Shown one piece after another: positions 1-6,663 of a stretch of 12,450 nucleotides of DNA (within the stretch, counting starts at the first letter, position 1; each line of letters begins with the position of its first letter). This DNA comes from Thalassiosira profunda (lineage: Eukaryota; Bacillariophyta; Thalassiosirophyceae; Thalassiosirales; Thalassiosiraceae). The DNA is taken from contig JALLAP010000597.1 of NCBI GenBank assembly GCA_036939355.1, forward strand, positions 1-12,450. Reading direction: 5' to 3'. The notes under the pieces were generated by a model. It was not told the DNA's origin. It ran no database searches and worked only from the letters and a program-made list of their open reading frames with translations. The position numbers were made by a program, and so were the translations under genes.

Positions 1-1
1 G

Positions 2-1369
2 GGGGTGGAAGTGACGGCCGTGCAGCTGTCCAAGGTCCAAACGGCGGAGGAGGAATTGCACTGTCCTTTTGGGAACGTCTCGGTCATTTCGAGCGTGTGC
101 TACGCCACCCCCGATCCGCTGGGCATGCTCGAGAGTGCGATGGACGAGTTGAGAAAGCGGGTGGGAATTGCCATCCCGGAGAGCGAGGAGCCCACGGCCA
201 TTGTCACGTACGGATCGATCGGCACCCAGGTCAAGCTGGCGTCGGGATTGAAGAAGATACTGACCAAGTACGGGAAGGAGAGCGACGACGATGAGTGGGA
301 CGGGTGGGACCAGGACATTCCCGAGGTGTCCACGAAGGAGGAGTGCGTTTCCATGGGCCTGGCCGTGCTCGCGGCGAGCGTCCACGGGAGGGTGCGGGTG
401 GTGGTGAGCGAGAAGAGGAGCGACGGGAAGCACCGCCCCCGGGCCAAGCTGGGCGTGGCCGTGCAGGACGTGGCGACGTGCGCGGTGGCCGTGTCGTTCA
501 ATTACTTTGGGGGCGACGGGGAGCTTTGGACGGAGCCCAAGGTGGTCTTTGACTTCGATCGACGCGTGCCGGCGGGGCCGTACCGAATCGACTTTACTGC
601 AAAGGAGTGTGCGGCGCATCGGAGGTATGGGGCGGCGAACAAGGGTTCCACCTGCATCGAGGACGAGGACGAGCTGATCGAAATGGCCAATGCTGTCAGT
701 GGAAGCAAGGGCATCGCCGAACGAGAGGAGGCCGCCATGAACTTGCGGTTCGTGGTGCTCCAGCGCACCTCTCGCGACGGGGACCACAACGGATGGACGC
801 GGGTGGGCGACGTCCTCCGACCCCTCTGCATGAAGCACAGCCAAAAGGACGAGGGCGAGTCCGGGGAGGACGACCTGGTCGCCATCGAGTCGGCGGTATT
901 GGAACTCAGCCTCAGCCCCGTGGGCCTCCTGACCAACGGACTGGTGACCAACGGCGAGACCATCGTCCAGGCCACCAAGTCCGCGAGAAACAATCGCCTC
1001 GCGCGCTGGGCGGGCATTCTCGGTTCGGTCCTCTTCATCGGCGGGTTCCTCGTCAAGTCCTACGTCGAGGAGCGCGTGTTCGAGCGGGACACCCAGCGCG
1101 TCTTGGCGTACTACAAGCACGCGGCGGCCAATTCGTTCCACGACGGAGACGAGCGGCAGGCACGGTATTTGGTGTGGAAGTACAAGGGCAAGAAGGAGAG
1201 GTTGTGGCGAAGGCTCGAGGCCAAGTACGGCGTTCCGGTCAAGCACGCGTGGGAATGGGAGGACGAGGAGGAGGGAAGCGAGGCAAAGGGAGAGGCCGAG
1301 GAGGCCGAGGATTTGGACGGTGAGGAGAAGGGATCTGAGGAGAAGGCGGGGCAGGGAGAGGAGCTGTAA
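2..1369 (+). CDS. Hypothetical single-pass membrane protein with acidic tail (5' partial)
   Basis: The frame is open from the left edge to a TAA at 1367-1369, giving at least 455 residues. The first in-window codons are not a convincing start, so the 5' end lies outside. Residue numbers count from the GTG at position 5. A mixed soluble region covers about 1-330, with acidic patches near 90-105 (KESDDDEWDGWDQD) and 280-290. A single hydrophobic segment at about 333-351 (RWAGILGSVLFIGGFLVKS) is a likely membrane helix. It is followed by a basic/aromatic segment at about 352-415 (RYLVWKYKGKKERLWRRLE) and a Glu-rich tail. The basic residues beside the helix and the charged tail suggest that the tail is cytosolic, but this is inference. 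I recognise no family or catalytic motif. The next gene is convergent and ends 237 nt away. The frame is clearly coding: it is long, has consistent composition and needs no intron. Confidence 0.75.
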   Translation, partial: GVEVTAVQLSKVQTAEEELHCPFGNVSVISSVCYATPDPLGMLESAMDELRKRVGIAIPESEEPTAIVTYGSIGTQVKLASGLKKILTKYGKESDDDEWDGWDQDIPEVSTKEECVSMGLAVLAASVHGRVRVVVSEKRSDGKHRPRAKLGVAVQDVATCAVAVSFNYFGGDGELWTEPKVVFDFDRRVPAGPYRIDFTAKECAAHRRYGAANKGSTCIEDEDELIEMANAVSGSKGIAEREEAAMNLRFVVLQRTSRDGDHNGWTRVGDVLRPLCMKHSQKDEGESGEDDLVAIESAVLELSLSPVGLLTNGLVTNGETIVQATKSARNNRLARWAGILGSVLFIGGFLVKSYVEERVFERDTQRVLAYYKHAAANSFHDGDERQARYLVWKYKGKKERLWRRLEAKYGVPVKHAWEWEDEEEGSEAKGEAEEAEDLDGEEKGSEEKAGQGEEL

Positions 1370-1606
1370 GGTTGCCTGCAAGAAGAAGTTATGGAAGAAT
1401 GCAAACAGCTCAACAACTTATTTTACTCGATGCCAGCGCCTTTCGCCACACTGACTCCTAATGCCTCATCGCCTCCACCTGCAAGCGTTTCCTCTCTCTA
1501 GTAGGCGCTCATGCAGTAGCCTACAATGCAACATAAACTCTTCTCGCCCCACTGTCCAGACTTGAGACTTCGCCCAGTTCGTCGGGCTCTCTCACTCTCG
1601 GTGTCT
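1370..1606. other. Convergent 3' intergenic region
   Basis: This 237-nt stretch separates two converging stop codons. It must hold both 3' UTRs and polyadenylation sites. I see no canonical AATAAA on either strand and no RNA gene or repeat. It is more AT-rich and less structured than the flanking coding DNA. Confidence 0.5.
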
Positions 1607-4600
1607 CTACGATTGCTTCGTCTCGGTCAAATGCATCACCAAGTCCATCAGTGCGTCCAACTTTCCTTCGATGGCATCCACCTTGCTCTCAACAGTACCC
1701 ATCCTACCCTCAATCTTCTGCTCGATTGATTCCACCTTTCCTTTGATCGAGTCCATCTTCTGTTGCACGTGACGCTCGAGCGAATCTATCTTTGCCTCCA
1801 GCATACCAACCTTGTACGCCTCCGAGACGTGCATAAGATTCCTACCGCCACCATCTTCAACTGTTGCTCCTCCCACGGTTTCGTTTTGCGTCAGATTCGT
1901 GGAACCGCTGCCATCTTCCACCGCTCCTCCTGTGGTACCGTTTTGTGTCTGAAATAGATTAGCAGCGGAAGATAAGCCATTGAGCTTGGCCTGCTTTGCT
2001 TTCTTGCTCCTCTTGGTTGGCGCAGGCGTGGGCGCTGACGTTGGCTCATCCGCATCATCGATCTCCAGCGCTTTGTGAATGCGAGCAACGTTGCTGTGCA
2101 TATTCTTCAATACTTCCCAGAAACTGTCTCCGCCCAATTCTTGGCTGCCAGGCCAGTTGATCACCAATTTCACTGCAGGACGCGCACCGCCTTCTAGTCG
2201 CCTGCGGGCTGGAGCAGTGGAGCAATTTCCGCCAAGAGCTTGCATTAGCTGGCAGCCAAGGTCGTTTGCTGTGTCCACGGTAGTTTGATCAATGATATTT
2301 GTCATATTCTCATGACGGGCTTGAAGCTCGTCTCGCACCTGGGTATGCTGATTGTGCATGTTGTCGTTGATGGTTTCAAGTGATTTGGGAAGCCAAGGTG
2401 TTTCCGTTTCGACGCCGTCAACAATTGCACCACCAAATACTCCCTTGGTTAAAAAGTCGTAGCACCCTTGTGCGTAGTTCGACTTATTCAGTTCCTGGGT
2501 AAGTTGGAGCACCAAAATACTTATGACATCCCAGCCCAGAAGCGCAAGGAACTCGAAGACGCCCACGCCAATGATAAGAATAGTTTGACGAACCAAAAAG
2601 CATTCTGCCTTCGCTATCACTGAAAAAACGCTATCAGGTATGGCATCACACCAACCTTGACTGACCCAGGCAATAACACTTGATGGTGCACATCCATTTA
2701 CCTGGCGCGCATTCCTACACTCATCTTCGTCTGATGCATCGTCAATATCTATCTGAGACGCAAAACTCTCAAACGATGCGCTGTACCCGGCACTCGTATT
2801 CGTGGGGCGGTTGGCGATGCACTCCTGAAGCGTAACGCAAGGCGAGCGAGTCCACATGCCTCCAGCTGCCTCGCATATATCTTTGCTGATTCCCAGATGC
2901 CAGTCGCCACGATTTTGGCAACTCGTCTCAGGGTTGAACTACAAACATAAGGGTTAGGAATCACAGGGAACAGAAGACAGAATAGGTTGAAGACTCACAG
3001 CTTCTCCAAAGAGTGAAAAATAAAGAGGCTGCGAAGGCACAAGGTTGAGGAAGATCCGATGTTAGTGCGTTGGGGCGCTGGGAGCAAAAGTCTGGTCAAA
3101 ACAAGCCTTACATCGTCGAGGCAACATTTCCCTGGCATCCGACCAGGTCCCTTTTCATCCACGAGCCTTGAAAGACTTGCTACAGAACCTATGGACGTCT
3201 GCTGGCCCACCAGAAACGACACGCTCTGGTCACAGGCTTCCATTACCGCGGCCGAAGACCCATCCACTTGACTCCTCCTACACCCTGTCTCGGCACTGTA
3301 CTCAAAGGAGTATTCAGACGCCCAAATCATATCAGGATCGAACCCGCACCCAACCTGTTGAGCGCAGCCATTTACGAGCTCATCTGAAGTACAGAGCCTT
3401 CCACCATAGCCAGCACAAAACTTAGCACCTTCGGCGTGTGTCATTGGTGGAGGACAGACGCCAATTCCCGTTGTCCCATACGGCGAGTTCCCAGGTTTAT
3501 CCAGCACAAGAGTATACTGGCACGAGTATTGGTCCTCGTTGGATTGGCCATAAGTCCAGGGCGTACCAAAAGGGCTTGAGCGCCAAAAGTCACTGCCCGC
3601 AGTGGTATTCGAGCAGCATTTGACGTTATATTTGCTCGTGGACGGCGCCTGCCGAGCAGTTGTTCCGCAATCATTGGGGTTTGAACACGCCACTGTGTAG
3701 TTATCCTGGCCGTAGGCAAACCAAGCATCTCTAAACGTTCCAGTGTCGAAAGCGAATCGCAAGTTGGCATTTTCGTACCCCGACAAAGTCTTGATTCCGT
3801 GTTCGTCCGGTGTGTATGTGTACGCAACAGGGAACTGGATCATGTCCAATGCCAAATCGCCCGTTGATGGGTACACGGCCTGGCTTGGATCCTTACGCAT
3901 CGGATTGGTCTTGGGATATAACGCAGTATCTCTTCTCTGATAGAGCAAATCGAAAGAGTCCGCGAACTCTGCGCAGGAAGTGTAACTGACAGAGTTGCAC
4001 TGACTGGGAGAAGTGGCTTCGAGGAGTAGAAAGTGTCAGTAGCTGCTGAGGATAAGGTCCGAAAGATGTGATGTTGCCCCTTCAACTTACAGGGACTTGG
4101 TTTGACTTGCTGACTCCAAGTACTTTCGTAGTCTTTCAGCACTCTGTCCCACCACCATCGGCATCTTTTAGCAAGGTAATAAGGTTCATCCCCACACTCA
4201 GGGTCATTCATCAGTTGAAAAAACGGTGTAACGAGGTGGTGCATGGTGCAATACCGAAAGGCTCCTTCAGGAAAGCCAGTGCAATCACCAGGAAAGCCGC
4301 ATTTTTTTGTCTCAAAGTACCATGCCCAAGCATTTTGGTCGACTTCGCCGCCTTCGAGAAATGGGGGACTCTCTACCTGATCCAGCCCATCGTACTTTTC
4401 CACAATCTCGACCAAATTGAGTTTCGTGTCGGTGTGGACAGCTTCTCCAACCTCTTCCACAGTCAGCTGTCTTGACCCATCGAGAGAAACTGCAGTGTGA
4501 AACTCCTTCAGCAGTGCCCTGAAAAGTCTCCACTCGACATTTCGCTCGCCATGCTGCTGATGCGGTCGGCTTTGGCTGGAAGCTCGTCGGCGGCGTCAAA

Positions 4601-5809
4601 CAGATCCAGAGTGGTAACATTCACGGTGAAGTTGCCATAACCATCGCTGTTCTCATCGGTCTCGATGTATTGCTGCGCGTACTGCGACGGATAAATGGAC
4701 GTTTCACGCAAGTTAATACCAGACAAAATACATGTCAAATACTTCAAACAACAAGGCTTACCATCACGGCCAGGTCGTACGAAGTAATGTTCGTGGCATA
4801 GGCGATGAGCGCCTCGCAGCTGCATTTCCAATACTGAGTAGCTTTTGGATCGCATCGGGGAAGGCACACTGCATTCTCTTGGAGGCGCCTATGGTGCCTC
4901 TCCTTTCCATCAGTCTCGCTTCTCAGATTCTTGGGCAACTTCATGCGGTGATTGCCACTAATTTCTCTTTTCATTATCTTCATCAAAGGGTTGGTAAAGC
5001 CACGCGGATGGAATGGATTTGGACCGTGGCCATCGCCGAAGTCGAAAGGAGAACTCGCGCCATCCTCATCTGAGTCGAATCCAAAGCCAAAGGCGTCGTG
5101 CCCTTCTTCAAACAGACGGCGCCTCCCACCAGTTGCCAGGACCTCAAGGTCGAGGCCGCCGAGGACCTCCACAAGCTGACGAGAGTTGGCGGCGACTTCC
5201 TCCAAAAGCTCGGGTTGGATCATTTTGACCAAGGCATCGGTGTGGACGGCGTCCAGGTCGAAGTCGGTGAGCTCGGCGAGTTCCCCGTCGCTCAAGGGAA
5301 AATCGACCCTGGCAGGATCAATCTCGCGGGCTTCCTTGGCAAAGGACGCCACGTCTTGGGCGTTGCCGATCATAGACTTGAACGACGAAGCAAACGCCTC
5401 CTTGTCGTCTTGGTACTGGTGCAGGAGCAGCTCGAGCTGATTGACGTGGTCCTTTGCAACATCTTTCACTTCGCGGAGGACCTCAGCGGACGCGGCGACG
5501 GGATCGTCGTCCCCCCCGCTGCCGCGAAGGGCAAGCTTGCGAGCCCGATTGAGGCGGCGCAGGCCGTCGTGGACGTCGAACGGCGCGGCCGGGGACGCAG
5601 CATCCTTCGCCTGCCCCGGAAAAGAGGTGCACAAGCGATGAACACAAATGAGTTTCGCGTAGAGGAGGATTTGATGCCATCACATGTGCGTGGGGCACAT
5701 GCGAACATACCTCGTCTCCGGAGCGAGCCGCCGCCTCGCCCGCGACGCCCGGAGCGGGTGCGAACACCGCGGACGCGCCAAGAAGGGCGACGAAGCCGAG
5801 GTGCATCAT
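1607..5809 (-). CDS. Seven-exon gene: secreted/type I membrane protein, Cys-rich ectodomain, C-terminal coiled coil
   Basis: Reconstructed exons (minus strand): 5809-5711, 5610-4762, 4681-4625, 4553-4091, 4016-3112, 3028-2999, 2938-1607. They sum to 3735 nt (1244 aa, stop TAG). Introns are GT-AG and 60-100 nt long, with donors such as GTATGT, GTAAGC, GTAAGT, GTAAGG and GTGAGT. The 4554-4624 intron is the least certain; an alternative uses the TTTTCAG acceptor near 4522-4528. Features in order: signal peptide at about 1-24 (MMHLGFVALLGASAVFA); a helical acidic region to about 250; Arg-Arg-Leu motifs; a Cys-rich region at about 380-910 containing GGRLCTSDEL near 700; a membrane segment at about 920-946 (TILIIGVGVFEFLALLGWDV); a two-unit 19-residue repeat; and a predicted coiled coil at about 1182-1240 with IEG/VES heptads. 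The topology suggests an exported Cys-rich part and a coiled coil on the other side. GRLCT..EL motifs occur in Cys-rich algal surface proteins as I recall them, but I cannot name the family. Confidence 0.7.
1835..1948 (-). repeat. Tandem 57-nt coding repeat (two units)
   Basis: Two adjacent 57-nt units, 1892-1948 and 1835-1891, encode the 19-residue peptides TQNGTTGGAVEDGSGSTNL and TQNETVGGATVEDGGGRNL in the last exon of the minus-strand gene. They match at most positions, and each carries an N-x-T sequon (NGT, NET) that could be glycosylated if the segment is lumenal. They lie between the membrane segment and the coiled coil and look like a recently duplicated flexible linker. Confidence 0.8.
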
Positions 5810-6047
5810 CCTTCCCGGTGCTGCCGATGATGCGCGGGCGCGCTTGCTTTAGATGTGATGAGAGGTCGAGATACCGCTTCGCGACGAGCCAACGCCGACG
5901 GGAAGCAACCAACTGCGCCTCTCGCTCGCTCTCTCCCGTTCGACAGTGGCCGAGGAGAGTGCTGCGCGTTGTGGCCTTTTGGGGCGGCCCTTATGCGTGC
6001 TTCTGGCCATCTTGGTCGTCATCGACAAAGTTCGAGTTGATTGTCAA

Positions 6048-6092
6048 GACCTAAGTACTTACTATTTGTACGTAGATAAGTAAGCCTAGGTC
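6048..6092. repeat. Imperfect inverted repeat (hairpin)
   Basis: The left arm contains GACCTA (6048-6053) and TACTTA (6056-6061). The right arm contains TAAGTA (6077-6082) and TAGGTC (6087-6092). The two halves pair with a small size difference between the blocks and a loop of about 15 nt. It marks the start of the AT-rich segment and could be a relic of a mobile element end or a simple hairpin. No function is visible. Confidence 0.5.
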
Positions 6093-6183
6093 AAGGTATC
6101 AGATACAATAGGGTATCGTAACCTACTCTCTAGAGGTAGCCCACATTTATTATTTTTAATGTTGAGGGGACCACTAGTGGGAT

Positions 6184-6270
6184 GGTACAATATGTGTCAC
6201 TAACTTTTCTCTAGTAAATTTGTATTATCGTCCCACCGGTACAATATATGGCACTAACTTTTCTCAGTGG
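6184..6270 (+). repeat. Two imperfect direct repeats of about 32 nt
   Basis: Copies at 6184-6215 and 6238-6270 both begin GGTACAATAT and share CACTAACTTTTCTC, with a few differences between. Copy starts are 54 nt apart. They are non-coding and lie in the AT-rich part of the divergent promoter region, so they could be duplicated regulatory sites or remnants of an older repeat. Confidence 0.7.
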
Positions 6271-6424
6271 GGAATAATATATGGGGTAAAGTAATCCTCA
6301 CGCCCCCCGGCGTTACCCTATCTGTCTTCCCACCGGGACCTAGTTATTGCCCTTTTCTGCTGTGCATTTTCATTTTGCAAGTTCGGCAGGGCGAAAATCC
6401 GCCCACACTCCGCCGCCTTGACCC

Positions 6425-6432
6425 ACAGCACC
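6425..6432. repeat. Left target-site duplication, ACAGCACC
   Basis: ACAGCACC directly precedes the left inverted repeat of the MITE, and the identical octamer follows the right inverted repeat at 6656-6663. Eight bases is the duplication length typical of hAT-superfamily and P-like DNA transposons. Confidence 0.85.
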
Positions 6433-6655
6433 TAGGCTTGGGCGCATAGGGGGCGGATGTCGGCCATTCCGGGGGCTCTGCCCCCCGGGGGCCAGGCCAA
6501 TTCCGGGGGCTCAGTTTTCTACGGTAGGAACTAGTACAAAGGTCCCAAAACGGGACCCAAATGGGCCAAAATGGCCCGATTTCGGCCCAAAATCAGCCTC
6601 TGGCTGGCCCCCATTCCGGGGGCGTGCCCCCGCGCCCCCTATGCGCCCAAGCCTA
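6433..6655. mobile_element. 223-bp MITE with 23-bp perfect TIRs (hAT-like)
   Basis: The termini 6433-6455 and 6633-6655 are perfect reverse complements over 23 bp, starting TAGGCTTGGGCGCATAGGGG. They are flanked by the 8-bp duplication ACAGCACC on both sides. The element has no transposase frame of its own, so it is non-autonomous. The interior is GC-rich and highly structured: three copies of ATTCCGGGGGC (6466, 6500, 6613), and hairpins GTCCC/GGGAC (6542-6556) and GGGCC/GGCCC (6563-6577). The 8-bp target duplication and a terminus beginning TAG fit hAT elements, whose ends usually start with C or T, then A, then a purine. Other 8-bp-duplicating families cannot be excluded. The right end lies 8 bp before the next gene's ATG. 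Perfect TIRs and an intact duplication suggest recent insertion. Confidence 0.88.
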
Positions 6656-6663
6656 ACAGCACC
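6656..6663. repeat. Right target-site duplication, ACAGCACC
   Basis: This octamer is identical to 6425-6432 and directly abuts the ATG at 6664. Before the insertion the leader would therefore have run from the 6424 side through a single ACAGCACC into the ATG. Confidence 0.85.

Larger units (their letters stand above)
5810..6424. promoter_or_regulatory. Divergent upstream region between two genes
   Basis: This stretch lies between the minus-strand ATG at 5809 and the plus-strand gene that starts at 6664, so it should hold both promoters. The part to about 6045 is GC-balanced and shows nothing specific. From about 6046 to 6300 it is clearly AT-rich, with imperfect direct and inverted repeats (listed separately) and short palindromes such as CCACTAGTGG at 6171-6180. 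The part from about 6300 to 6424 would be the original 5' leader of the plus-strand gene before the transposon insertion. I cannot identify a TATA box or initiator with confidence. Confidence 0.4.

Noticed and set aside
607..1323. Second plus-strand frame overlapping the first gene
   Set aside because: It is Arg/Gly-rich and low in hydrophobic residues, typical of an out-of-frame reading. The main frame has a membrane segment and an acidic tail and spans the whole region.
4068..4475. Plus-strand frame of 135 codons
   Set aside because: It lies opposite the exon 4091-4553 and runs through an intron of the minus-strand gene. The minus-strand reading splices cleanly in phase on both sides.
5098..6054. 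Long plus-strand frame of 318 codons overlapping the first exons of the minus-strand gene
   Set aside because: It is antisense to exon 2 and exon 1 of the 1607-5809 gene. Its translation is Arg/Val-rich without a coherent pattern. The minus strand has a signal peptide, good splice sites and a consistent frame.
6571..6663. ATG at 6571 as the primary start of the Cys-repeat gene
   Set aside because: It lies inside the transposon, so it cannot be the ancestral start. The ATG at 6664 is preserved directly after the target duplication. I keep 6571 only as a possible new start.
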